Below the pieces are notes generated by a model, which was not told where the DNA came from, did not search any database, and saw only the letters and a program-made list of their open reading frames with translations. A stretch of DNA of 64,000 bases from JAGQYP01 sp041392305 (GTDB taxonomy: Bacteria; Bacteroidota; Bacteroidia; Flavobacteriales_D; Crocinitomicaceae): contig JAWKMJ010000016.1 of NCBI GenBank assembly GCA_041392305.1, positions 27,046 to 91,045 on the forward strand. The letters run 5' to 3'. Both the position numbers and the translations under genes were made by a program. Positions 52,896 to 63,578 of this stretch are shown one piece after another. The stretch's first letter is position 1. Every line of letters starts with the position of its first letter.

Positions 52896-55534
52896 ATGCT
52901 AAGAAATTTACTATTTATCCTGATCATATTTGGACTTCAAAACCTCAAAGCACAAGAAAAACCAACTTATGTTGAAGGAGAAGTACTTTTCCAATTGAAT
53001 CCAGTTGTTTCTATTCAAAAACTGGATCAAAAACTAAAGAATTTTAGCCCGCTTTCAGGTGAGTCCTTTGCTATCAGAATCATCAGTAAAAATGTAAACA
53101 TCTACAGTCTGCAATTCAACCCAGAAGCCCATTCTCATGAAGAAATTTTGGCTTTTTTAAGGGCTCAAAATGAAATCACGATTGCTCAAAACAATCACTA
53201 TGTTCAATCCAGAGCAACAACGCCCAATGACCCAGAATTCTCCAATCAATGGCAGTTTGAAAATACGGGTCAGACAGGAGGAACAGCAGGAGCCGACATG
53301 CAGGCCACAGACGCTTGGGACATTACAACAGGAGGCCTAACTGCTCACGGTGACACCATTGTAGTGTGTGTGATAGAAGAACAAGGCGGAAACTTAACTT
53401 TGCCTGAATTAGCTCCAAACGCATGGAAAAACATACATGAAATCCCGAATAATGGAATTGATGATGACAATAATGGATTTATAGATGACTATCTCGGTTG
53501 GAATATTCAAAGTTTGAATGATGACATTGGAACCTCTAATCATGGGACTCAAGTTTCTTCAATGATTGGCGCTAAAGGAAACAATGCAGTCGGGGGAACT
53601 GGAATCAACTGGGACGTAAAAATCATGATGATCCGTGGAGTCGTTCCAGCAAGTGAATCCAGTGTTTTAGCTGCCTATGATTATCCATTAACCATGCGAA
53701 AAATGTACAATCAGACCAATGGTCAGAAAGGAGCTTTTGTAGTGGTTACCAATGCTTCTTGGGGCGTTGATGGGGCCGATCCGTCTAGTTATCCCCTATG
53801 GTGTGCTTTTTATGACTCCTTAGGAATTCATGGGATTTTGAATGTGGGTGCCACAGCTAATAATAGTGTAGATGTAGATGTTGTGGGTGACATGCCTACT
53901 GCTTGTACAAGCGATTATTTGGTAGCCGTTACAGCTTCCGACCACAATGATGTGCGGAATTTCTCAGCTTACGGTGCTGTTTCGATCGATTTGGCAGCTC
54001 CTGGTCAGCAAGTTTACATGCTCAACACCAATGGAACTTGGGGAAACTCTAGTGGAACTTCATTTGCTTGTCCAGCCACAGCGGGAACGGTTGCCTTAAT
54101 GTATTCTATTGATTGCCCTTCTTTTATGGCACTTGCAAAATCGAATCCTGGTGCAGCTGTTTTGATGGTCAAACAAGCTCTTTTAGATGGCGTAGATCCT
54201 GTTGCCAATCTTTCAAGCGAAGTACTCACAGGTGGAAGACTTAACGCCTTTAACGCTTTAAACGAATTAATTAATCAGTGCGACACCAACGAGTGTTCCT
54301 ATGCTTACAGTGTCCGAATCGATAGTCTTACAGACACAACCGCGCGAATTGACTGGGACGGTATTTCTTCTTCCTATTGGTTTTATTTTAAAGAAAATTC
54401 CGCATCAGTTTACGACTCCATTCATATCGATACGAACTTTGTTTTTATTGATACTTTGATTTTTTGTTCTGATTACGATTTTTACATGATCACAGATTGC
54501 GACACGGCTTTCAGTAATCCAACTGTGACTTATTCTTTTACTTCAGATGGATGTTGCACCAATCCAGAAATTTTGATTGATACAATTGAAGCTCAAAATG
54601 CCACTTTCTATTGGAATTCGGTTTACACGGCTTCTTCGTTTAATGTTCAATACCGCGTTTTAGGCAGTAGTACTTGGACAGAATTAGCAGGAATAACAGA
54701 TACCTTCATTACCATTTCGGGATTAGATTCTTGTGAATACTATGAAATTCAGATCAAAACCAATTGTCCTCAAATCGGGCAGACCTATTCGTCCTCTTTA
54801 GAATTTAAAACCAAAGGGTGTGGTGCATGCTATGATCAAAATTACTGTACGGTACTAGCAGGAAATTCCAATCTAGAGTGGATTGAAACCGTGCAATTAA
54901 GCTGGATGTATTGCAATTCGGGCGACAACGGTGGGTATATGTTTAACGATACCGCAACCACTACTTTGATTACTGGAGATCAATATACTTTAGCTGTTAC
55001 TCCAGGGTATGCCGGATTTAATTTCACTGAAACATTTGGTGCCTGGATCGACTTCGATCAGAACGGGGTTTTCGACACGGGAGAGCGCATTTTAAGTGGT
55101 TTTGAGAATGGATTGATTACAGATTCATTTACCGTTCCTTTGACTGCGGTTCATGGTCAGACCAGAATGCGAATTACCATGGTAGGTCAAACAGGAGGAG
55201 GAATTCCATGTCCTACAAATCAAATTTTAGGGAGATTGAAGAATATTGTATTTGGATTTCAGATGTGGCTAGCGTAGATTCAGAAGAACTGGAAAATCAA
55301 ATTCAAATCTATCCAAATCCAGTAAAGGATCAACTTATAATTAGTTTAAAGTCAAATAAGGAAAAGTATGCTGTTCAATTATTCGATGCCACAGGAAAGT
55401 TGGTTTTGGAAACAAGAATTGAAAACCAGCAGAACTACATCAGTATGAGTCAGTTGACCTCTGGAGTCTATATTCTTCGTGTTCAAAATGATCAATCCAT
55501 CTTAAAAATTGAACGAATTGTGAAAGAGGAATAG
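52896..55534 (+). CDS. T9SS subtilase (S8) with GEVED domain, frameshifted near 55225
   Basis: ATG 52896 begins a signal peptide ending NLKAQ. The S8 domain (about 105-460) has His216 in SNHGTQV and Ser389 in GTSFACP. The catalytic Asp position reads VIEEQGG (Glu161). Two fnIII-like domains and a GEVED domain follow. The first frame ends at 55277 after CPTNQ; the expected REIEEYCIWISD, linker and type A sorting tail (IQIYPNPVKDQLIISL...GVYILRV) are in another frame to 55534. One missing A in CAAATTTT (55221-55228) restores a single frame of about 880 codons. Confidence 0.85.
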
Positions 55535-55676
55535 AATGTGATTCCCTTTGCCAATAAAGATTTTCAGAATATGGGATTTTACTTCCATTGTTTAGAAAAT
55601 TTATATAAATTGCCAGTTAAAGAACCAAAACAAAAACACGACCCATTTTCCAATTTTTGGGATCGGGAAAGATGCA

Positions 55677-57032
55677 ATGAAATTACTACTTATCACTTTG
55701 ATAACCTTATTGAATATTGCTGCGTTTTCGCAGGAATTTCTTAGTGTTACAAAAAGTGTACTTCCAAATTCATTTAATTCAAAGTACCTTGGAGAAGTAG
55801 ATGGAAACACTACGTTCTGAATTACAATAACAACGATTTTTTGAATGAAACAAAGGATTTGGATCAAGATGTCATTCCTCCAAAGACAGAAATTCAATTG
55901 CTTATTTTCAATGCTCAAACAGAACTGGAGAAGAAAGTTATATTGAATTATGAGTACAAATTTCAAGATCTACTTTTTGCAGGCATTCTTGACAAACATA
56001 TTAGTTTGATTTACACCTCTCGAAAGGCCAAAGGTACAGTTGTGGATAATTTTGATCTGGATGGAAATGAATTGGACTTCTCTTTATTGTCGGAAGAAAA
56101 AAGGACAACTTTATCTTGGCTACTGATTCCAACACAATGCTCTTGCATTTCACAAGGAAATCTGCTATGTCTATGACAACAAGTTAAAGAACATTGATAA
56201 ATTCACTTTTCAGACAGACAGTATCATCGATTTAGTGAATTACCAAGGAGGATTTCTATTGTTGCATCGTAAAGAGAATAATGTAGAACTCATTCAATAC
56301 AGCAAAAATTCGAAAATCACTCGTCTTCCTATCCAAGCTTCTAAAACGTGGATTTGTAAGGATCCAATAATCTCAGTTGATGCAACAGCACCTGAAAAAT
56401 TCTACCTAACTTACATCGTTGGAAAGGTAGTTGGCAGAGAAGGGTTGGAATTTTGTTGATACCCGAATCGATGGATCCATGAGAAGTAAGGGCGTTTCTA
56501 TAACCATATTTGAAGGAATTGATCAGATTATAAAAGAACGAACCATCTTATTTGAATCAAGCATCATCTATGCGACAAATCCAAATGCAAATTCCGAACA
56601 AAGTCTAGGCTGCACCAATTTGAAAAACAAAGGAGTCATGAACTATGAAAACTCCTTGATCTTGCTTTTGGAAGAACAAACCATGAAAAGAAAGGAGACC
56701 ATCAATCCGCTTACCGGAACTAAAAAATTCAACATAGTTTTGGGTATTACGATGTCATTCTCGTAAAAATGGACCAAATGACTTCCATCCAAAATTTTTT
56801 GATCAAAGCTTACGAATCCAACATGGATGAAAATCAATTCGGATCATTTTATTGTTATGTTAAAGGGGATAAATTGAATATTTTATACAATCAGTCCTAC
56901 ATTAGAGAGAATAAACACAAGCTTTTGAAGGCAAGTTTAGATCGATTTTTAGAGATGGGAGAAAAATCATTAGTTGATAATTTCAACCAACATGATTTAA
57001 ATCTCGTTCTAATCCTGTCCGAAATTATGTAA
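55677..57032 (+). pseudogene. Secreted protein gene broken by about five single-base indels
   Basis: ATG 55677 gives the signal peptide MKLLLITLITLLNIAAFSQ. Protein-like sequence continues through three frames to TAA 57030. Shifts fall near 55800 (GATGG), 56097-56102 (A6 run), 56151-56157 (CACAAGG), 56443-56449 (GGGTTGG) and 56722-56727 (A6 run). Four are repaired by adding one base and one by removing one. The repaired protein has about 452 aa and ends NFNQHDLNLVLILSEIM. No family is recognised; it is probably secreted. Error in the sequence is as likely as real decay. Confidence 0.6.
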
Positions 57033-57093
57033 AGTCCAAATACTTTTAGCTTTGCAAAACGGATTTTTAGATTTATTTTGTTGCAAGAATAGA

Positions 57094-57962
57094 ATGCTCA
57101 AACTAGTATATTATACCATACTGATTCCATTTTCTTATTTACCCTTTAAGGTATTATGGTATATGTCTGACGTAGCCTATTATATCCTTTACTACGCTCT
57201 AAACTACAGAAAAGACGTAGTTCGAATGAATTTGAGAAACGCTTTCCCTAACAAGACACCAGAAGAACTGAAGATCATTGAAAGAAATTATTACCATCAT
57301 CTTTGCAGTCTGTTTTTTGAAATAATGAAAACCATTTCATTCAATCGAAATTTGGTTGAAAAGCACTTTCAAATTGAAGAAAATGCAGATTTAAAGGAGT
57401 CTTTCAAAAATGGTCGGGATGTAATTTTCATGTGTGGTCACTTCAACAATTGGGAACTTTGGGCTTCGGCAATGCCTTACATGATAGATCATCAGTGTGT
57501 GGCGGTTTACAAACCCTTATCGAATTCCTACGCAGAAATTAAAGCCAAAGAAGTAAGAGAACGCCATGGAATGAAAATGATTTCCATGAACGAATCATTG
57601 AAATACATGTACAAGCATCAAGGAAATAAATCCGCTTATATCTTTTTGGCAGATCAGTCGCCTTCGAACATGTCCAAAGTAAGATGGAACACTTTCCTAA
57701 ACCAGGATACTCCCTGGATGTTAGGAGGAACAAGTATTGGTAAAAATTGGGCATGGACTTTTATTTTGCCTACATCGAACAACTAGAACGAGGCAAATTC
57801 AAAGTTCATTTTAAAAAGATCTCAGATGCAAATGATTCCTTAAAAGACGTTGAAATCATTGATCTATATAGCGAAAATCTAGAGGAAGTTATTCGTGAAA
57901 ATCCGCAATTCTGGCTTTGGTCCCACAAGCGCTGGAAACACAAAAAACAAGATCATGTCTAA
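57094..57962 (+). CDS. LpxL/HtrB-like acyltransferase, frameshifted near 57744
   Basis: ATG 57094 (MLKLVYYTILIPFSYLPF). It has an N-terminal helix, then NLRNAFPNKTPEE and the catalytic H-x4-E motif CGHFNNWELW (near residue 112), typical of lipid A late acyltransferases and related lysophospholipid acyltransferases. The first frame ends at 57786; the conserved remainder LGMDFYFAYIEQLERGKF...QFWLWSHKRWKHK lies in the next frame to 57962. Adding one A to the run 57742-57746 reads GKKLGMDFYF. A TAGCTTTG promoter-like box is at 57047-57054. Confidence 0.85.
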
Positions 57963-59238
57963 TATTCCTTTAGCCGAAAGATTAAGACCCAAAACGGTTG
58001 AGGAATATATCGGGCAAACACATTTAGTCTCTGACGACTCTCCCCTTTTGAAATCGATCAACTCAGGTTTGGTTCCATCCATAATTTTCTGGGGACCACC
58101 AGGTGTGGGAAAAACTACATTGGCTAATTTGATCGCAAATCAACTCGATCGGTCTTTTTTTACCTTAAGTGCCATCAATTCCGGAGTCAAAGATGTGAGA
58201 GAGGTAATTCAAAAAGCCTCAACTGAAGGGATGTTTTCAAAAGGAACTCCTATTCTCTTCATCGATGAGATTCATCGTTTTTCAAAGTCTCAGCAAGATT
58301 CCCTTTTAGGAGCTGTTGAAAAGGGACAGGTCGTACTTTTTGGAGCGACGACTGAAAATCCTTCTTTTGAGGTTATTTCGGCTCTCTTATCGAGATGTCA
58401 GGTCTATGTGCTACAACATCATACTAAAGAAGATTTAGATCGAATTATTCAAAACGCTATCACAAAAGATCATTTCCTCGCCAAACTGAATATTGAAATC
58501 CAGGAAACGGAAAGTCTCATTCAGTACTCGGGTGGAGATGCACGAAAAGTGCTGAATTTACTTGAAATCGTTGTGAATTCTCAGAGTCATGATGCCAAGA
58601 TCATTGTTTCCAATGAAATCGTGAAGAAAACTCTGGAAAACAACTATGTTCTTTACGATAAGGGAGGCGAACAACATTATGACATAGCCTCTGCCCTGAT
58701 TAAATCTATCAGAGGTTCAGACCCCAATGCGGCAGTTTATTGGTTGGCGCGAATGATCGAAGGCGGAGAAGATCCAAAATTCATCGCGAGAAGGCTATTG
58801 ATTTCTGCATCTGAAGATATAGGTTTAGCGAATCCTACTGCTTTGGTTATGGCTAACAACTGTTTTCAAGCTGTTTCCGTTATCGGAATGCCAGAATCTA
58901 GAATCATTTTATCTCAGTGTGTCATCTATCTTGCTTCTTCACCAAAAGGAAATGCTTCCTACATGGCCATCAATCTTGCTCAGGATGCAGTTAGAAATAC
59001 AGGAAACTTGAGCGTTCCATTGGATTTAAGAAATGCCCCAACGAAACTTATGAAAGAACTTGGATATGGGGAAGATTACAAATATGCGCATGGACATCAA
59101 GGGAATTTTGTCAACATGGAATTTATGCCGAAAGAATTGAAAGGAATGAATTTTTTTAATCCAGGATCTTCGCAAAAAGAACAAGAAATTGCACGCAAAA
59201 TAAGTGATCTTTGGCAAGGGAAATACAATAAAAAATGA
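57955..59238 (+). CDS. rarA: Replication-associated recombination protein RarA/MgsA
   Basis: 427 aa from ATG 57955 (MSNIPLAERLRPKTVEEYIG); the 20-codon longer reading overlaps the acyltransferase and is rejected. AAA+ motifs are Walker A FWGPPGVGKTT (about 44-54), Walker B ILFIDEIHRFS and sensor GATTENPSFEV. The C-terminal part has the tetramerisation region with ARRLLISASEDIGLANP and GYGEDYKYAHGH. It acts at stalled replication forks. It overlaps the acyltransferase end by 8 bp. Confidence 0.93.
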   Translation: MSNIPLAERLRPKTVEEYIGQTHLVSDDSPLLKSINSGLVPSIIFWGPPGVGKTTLANLIANQLDRSFFTLSAINSGVKDVREVIQKASTEGMFSKGTPILFIDEIHRFSKSQQDSLLGAVEKGQVVLFGATTENPSFEVISALLSRCQVYVLQHHTKEDLDRIIQNAITKDHFLAKLNIEIQETESLIQYSGGDARKVLNLLEIVVNSQSHDAKIIVSNEIVKKTLENNYVLYDKGGEQHYDIASALIKSIRGSDPNAAVYWLARMIEGGEDPKFIARRLLISASEDIGLANPTALVMANNCFQAVSVIGMPESRIILSQCVIYLASSPKGNASYMAINLAQDAVRNTGNLSVPLDLRNAPTKLMKELGYGEDYKYAHGHQGNFVNMEFMPKELKGMNFFNPGSSQKEQEIARKISDLWQGKYNKK

Positions 59239-59306
59239 GATTTACTCACCCATCAAAACGAATTTTCGTAATTCTATTAGATTATTGATATTTTTATGCC
59301 CATCAA

Positions 59307-60884
59307 ATGACAAAGTCGGTTAAGCTCATATTACTTTTTCTAATCCTCTTTTCCTTGGGTTCTTGCAAAAAAGAAAGAACAAGCTGGGATACTGAATGGG
59401 CAGTTCCACTTGCTTACGGAACTTTGGATTTAAATGACATGATTCAGGATTCAATTTTTGCCGTGAATCCGGATTCTACCTTAAATTTAATCTATACAGG
59501 TAATATTGTGGATCTTAATTTTGACTCCATTTTTAAAATTCCTGATACCATTTTAAGAGAAAAAATTGCACTATCCATCAATCTGGACGTACCTCCTGGA
59601 ACTTCTTTTATTAATCAAGTAGAGGAAAGACAATTTGATATTGAAGGGGCGCAGATTAAAGAATTGGGAATAAAATCTGGAGGGGCTACCATTACTGTAA
59701 AAAATCCAATCGCTACTGGAGTTTATCTGACTCTTACTCTGCCTGGTGTACAAAAACAGGGAAGCAATTTAAGTGTCACAGCTTTTGTACCTGCTGGATC
59801 CTCAGCCAACCCTGCCACTTTTAGCTTGGATGTAGATTTCACGGGCTACATGATGGATTTGAGGGGAGCAAATGGCAATTCCTGGAATACAATTACTTCC
59901 GTTTTTGATGCAACTTCAGATCCAAATGGCGATACTGTTTTTGTGACCAATCAAGACTCGATTACCATTGAAGTGGCTTTTCAAGATATTCTTCCTGATT
60001 ACGGTAGAGGGTATTTCGGAAATCAAATTTTTAGTGCCCAAGACACCATCGATTTAGACTTTATGAGAAACTTTGTTTCGGGATCTATTCTGATTGATTC
60101 AGTCAACATGAATTTAAATATTCGAAATGGACTAGTTGTTATTGCTACCGGCGTTGTAAACCAACTTACTTCGATCAATACCAATTATGGAAATACTGTG
60201 AATTTAAATCACTCCATTTTAGGCCAAAACATCAATATCAACCCGGCTTCTGGGGCTTGGAGTACTTTATCTCCCTTTATTTACCCGATCAATATCAATT
60301 CTGGAAATTCCAATATTCAATCATTTTTACAAAATCTTCCGGACAAACTAATCATGGATTATAATTTTCAAATTAACCCGCTTGGAAATGTAAGTGGAGG
60401 AAATGATTATTTCTATCCACAGTCCGAACTTGCAGTTGAATTGGAATTAAACATGCCCACTCGTTTCAGTACAAGCCATTTGTACTTTATCGATACATTT
60501 AATCTGGAAATCAATCAAAACCCTGAAAGCACTAGAATTACCAACGGTGAATTAATTTTATCCGGAGACAATTATTTTCCTTTTGATCTTCATGCGAATT
60601 TGATCTTTTTGGATGATCAAGGTATGGCGATTGATACTTTGTTTGCTAGCGGTTCTTTAGTTGCCGGTATTCCAGATTTCAACGGAAAAGTGAACATGCC
60701 TACCTTTTCAGAAGTGAGTTATTTAGTGGATCAGAATTTCATGCAGGTAATTGACAAAGCGAAATCTATAGTTGTTTGGGCAGATGTCAACAACACGAAT
60801 CATCCTCTAGCTTATGATTTGTATGATTACTACTCTATTCAGTTCAAAATAAGATCAAACATTGGATTAAAAGTTGAGTTTTAA
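59307..60884 (+). CDS. Lipoprotein, first gene of a secretion-linked operon
   Basis: 525 aa. The signal peptide ends in lipobox SLGSC, followed by KKERTSWDTEW. The mature protein is all-beta in appearance, with repeated DTI/DSI turns (QDSIFAVNPDSTLNLIY, ISAQ-DTIDLDF) and two possible Ig-like halves. Members of this sort begin with WDxExxxPLAYGTL in other Bacteroidota. It shares one base with the next gene (TAATG), as do the following genes. Role is unknown; its constant pairing with a barrel suggests an outer-membrane complex. Confidence 0.7.
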   Translation: MTKSVKLILLFLILFSLGSCKKERTSWDTEWAVPLAYGTLDLNDMIQDSIFAVNPDSTLNLIYTGNIVDLNFDSIFKIPDTILREKIALSINLDVPPGTSFINQVEERQFDIEGAQIKELGIKSGGATITVKNPIATGVYLTLTLPGVQKQGSNLSVTAFVPAGSSANPATFSLDVDFTGYMMDLRGANGNSWNTITSVFDATSDPNGDTVFVTNQDSITIEVAFQDILPDYGRGYFGNQIFSAQDTIDLDFMRNFVSGSILIDSVNMNLNIRNGLVVIATGVVNQLTSINTNYGNTVNLNHSILGQNININPASGAWSTLSPFIYPININSGNSNIQSFLQNLPDKLIMDYNFQINPLGNVSGGNDYFYPQSELAVELELNMPTRFSTSHLYFIDTFNLEINQNPESTRITNGELILSGDNYFPFDLHANLIFLDDQGMAIDTLFASGSLVAGIPDFNGKVNMPTFSEVSYLVDQNFMQVIDKAKSIVVWADVNNTNHPLAYDLYDYYSIQFKIRSNIGLKVEF

Positions 60885-62125
60885 TGAGAAGTTATTTAAT
60901 CATCATAGCATTTTTCTCTTTTGGTTTGTCCAATGCTCAGCTTTATCATGGATTTGCCATTGATTCTAATTTTCAAGACAAAAAACTAGTGATCGATTTT
61001 CAAACTGAAGATTACTACGGCACACTGAATATTCAGAATATCATGATCGATCGATTTGCTTTTGGGGGTTATATCGATCAACACACCAAAGATTTGACTA
61101 GTCATAAACTAACGCAGAACAACAGACTTGGTGGAGAAACCTATTCCCAAATCACTTTTTACGACTACAAAACCAATTTATTTAAGAAAGAACGTTTGGG
61201 GTATTATCTGGGAATCGGATACAGAAATTATGTGAATGGGAATATTACTCAGGATGTATTCAATCTTGCCATGTACGGAAATGCACCTTATTTGAATCAA
61301 GAACTCAATCTGAACAATACGCGTCTTCAGAACTTGGCATACTGGAAATTGAATTTCGGATTTTTTGATAAAAAATATGGCTCAGGAGGAAACATTTCAT
61401 TTCTCTATGGGAATAGATTCATCAAAGGAGAATTGGAAAACGGTAGCTTTTATGCCAATGATGAAATTGTCAACTTAAAGGGAAATGGTCAAGTTAGTTT
61501 TAGCGATGGATCCAAAAATGGGTTAGGCGCTTTTAATGGCTGGGGAGTTTCGGTGGACTTCAACTGGAATATTCCAATTAATTGGTTCAAAACAAAAGCC
61601 ATCATTCAACTAAAGGCTGAAAACATAGGTTTCATTAGCTGGAATAAGGGTACAACTACTTATGCAGTTGATTCTACCTATTCTTTTTATGGATTTGATT
61701 TTTCAGATATCATCAACGGAAATTCTGCTTTGAACAATGAAACAGATTGGATGGATTCCCTGAATGTAAAGGAAACTAAAGGGAATGTCATGACCTGGAT
61801 TCCTGCTCGAATCACCTTTGCTAAAGTTATTGATCAGTTTAGTGAAAGAAAATTACAATCTACTTTCGGTGTTAGAATGATCACAACGAGAGATTATTTC
61901 CCTCAGATATTTGCTGGAGTGTATTACAGACCTGTGAATTGGTTTGCGGTTGGTGCAACATTGCGTTACGGTGGATTTGATAGTTTTGATGGTGGTTTAA
62001 GATTGGATTTCATGGCTAAGGACTTTTTTGCGATCAGTATTTCAACCGCAAGCGTCTATGGTACGTTTTCTAATAAAGGTTACGGACGATCTATCAATGT
62101 TGGAATTAGAGGAACAATAAAATAA
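60884..62125 (+). CDS. Outer-membrane beta-barrel protein (DUF5723-like)
   Basis: 413 aa with a signal peptide ending LSNAQ. The rest has alternating strands with aromatic ends (KKERLGYYLGIGYRNYV, WKLNFGFFDKKYGSGG, FAVGATLRYGGFDSFDGG) and closes INVGIRGTIK. It looks like a 12-16-strand barrel of the PorV/DUF5723 kind. It is coupled on both sides by TAATG overlaps, with a lipoprotein upstream and a T9SS cargo-type protein downstream. Confidence 0.72.
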   Translation: MRSYLIIIAFFSFGLSNAQLYHGFAIDSNFQDKKLVIDFQTEDYYGTLNIQNIMIDRFAFGGYIDQHTKDLTSHKLTQNNRLGGETYSQITFYDYKTNLFKKERLGYYLGIGYRNYVNGNITQDVFNLAMYGNAPYLNQELNLNNTRLQNLAYWKLNFGFFDKKYGSGGNISFLYGNRFIKGELENGSFYANDEIVNLKGNGQVSFSDGSKNGLGAFNGWGVSVDFNWNIPINWFKTKAIIQLKAENIGFISWNKGTTTYAVDSTYSFYGFDFSDIINGNSALNNETDWMDSLNVKETKGNVMTWIPARITFAKVIDQFSERKLQSTFGVRMITTRDYFPQIFAGVYYRPVNWFAVGATLRYGGFDSFDGGLRLDFMAKDFFAISISTASVYGTFSNKGYGRSINVGIRGTIK

Positions 62126-63578
62126 TGAAAGTACTTTTTACCATACAGATGATTCTTTTTGCCAGCTGGAGTATTTCACAAACTCTGAATTGGTCGAATA
62201 CTTACGGTGGTCAGGGTTATGATGAAGGTTTTTCTGCTATTGAACTTGCAGACTCTTCTTATGTGGTTGTTGGATCGAGTTCATCATTCTACAATTCAGG
62301 GCAAAATATCCTATTCATGAAAGTGGACAGTGCCGGGAATTTCATGCATTCTAATTTCATCGACAATGGACTGTGGGAAGTTGGAAAGAAAATTGTAGCC
62401 AGAAATAATGGTGAATTTTGGATCTGTGGTCACACCAATTCTTTCGGAAATGGTGGATTTGACGGCTATCTTGTTAAGGTGGATTCCTTGGGGAACAAAA
62501 TAGAAGATTTTTCATTTGGAGGATCGGATTGGGAATTTTTTAATGACATGATCATGTTGTCGGATTCGAGTTTGATTATTGTTGGAGAAACACAAAGCTT
62601 TGGTGCCGGTAATAAAGACGCTTATATCTTAAAAGTCGATAAAACAGGAGACACCTTATGGACAAGGACAGTTGGAACTTCAAAAGATGATTTTGCCAAA
62701 GCAGTTACGGAAAGAAATGACACTCTTTATATTGCAGGTCAAATTAGTGATGAGTTGAGTGATTCTACTTTGGTTTGTATTTGGCTTTGGATTTAAATGG
62801 GAACACACTCATTCAAAAAAGATTCGGGGAACTAGAAAATCAATATTTCAATGATATTCATCAATATAGTGCCACGGACATGTATTTTGTTGGTGCCGTT
62901 TATGAAAACAATGAAAAGCAAGCATGGTTTAAAATCGTTGGCTACCAAGGAAATGATAATGGAGGTCAGTACTGGCAATTGGCTGGTGGGGATACCGAAG
63001 TAATGGCTACAATCACTTATCCCGGTACTTTCTACCTACTAAACACATTTAATTCTAATACTCCGGGGTTTTCAGCATATAGTCCATCGTATGATTTCAT
63101 GGTTTGTAAGGTTTCCCCAGGAGCTTGGTGGACTTCGGCTTTTATTTATGGATTTACAGAGGATGATTATGGCAATGATCTCATCCCAACTCAAGATTTA
63201 GGAGCTCTTGTGATTGGATCCAATGCAGATGTGCAAATTGGAGGTAGGAATTTGACATTAATTAAAATTGGAGCAAACGATCTTTATCCTCCGAATGATT
63301 TTGACAGCATTTATCCAGTCACCTCATCTATCGAAGAATATGAGATCAAAGAATTGCGGTTTTATCCAAATCCGGTATCTACAAATCTTTACATTCAGAT
63401 TGATGATTTTTTCAAAGAAAACTACCAGTATAAGATCGTTTCATTTTCGGGACAGGTTTTGGAAGAATCAAAATTAGAGTCCCAAGTTATTCCGACAGAC
63501 TTCCTTTCTAAAGGAATGTATTTCATTCAAGTTTGGTCGGATAAGGAAACCTATCAATCCAAATTCCTTAAAGAATAA
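62125..63578 (+). CDS. T9SS type A sorting-domain protein, frameshifted near 62775
   Basis: The signal peptide ends SISQ. Repeats of the type GGxxYDEGFSAIELADSSYVVVG, each about 45 aa with Lys-x-Asp-Ser-x-Gly (VDSAGN, VDSLGN, VDKTGD), suggest a six-bladed propeller. The first frame ends at 62796; a second from 62775 continues with LALDLNGNTLIQKRFG. One T restored in the run 62774-62776 joins them into about 484 codons. The tail LRFYPNPVSTNLYIQID...KGMYFIQVW is a classical type A sorting signal, so the protein is exported and surface-attached. Confidence 0.82.
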
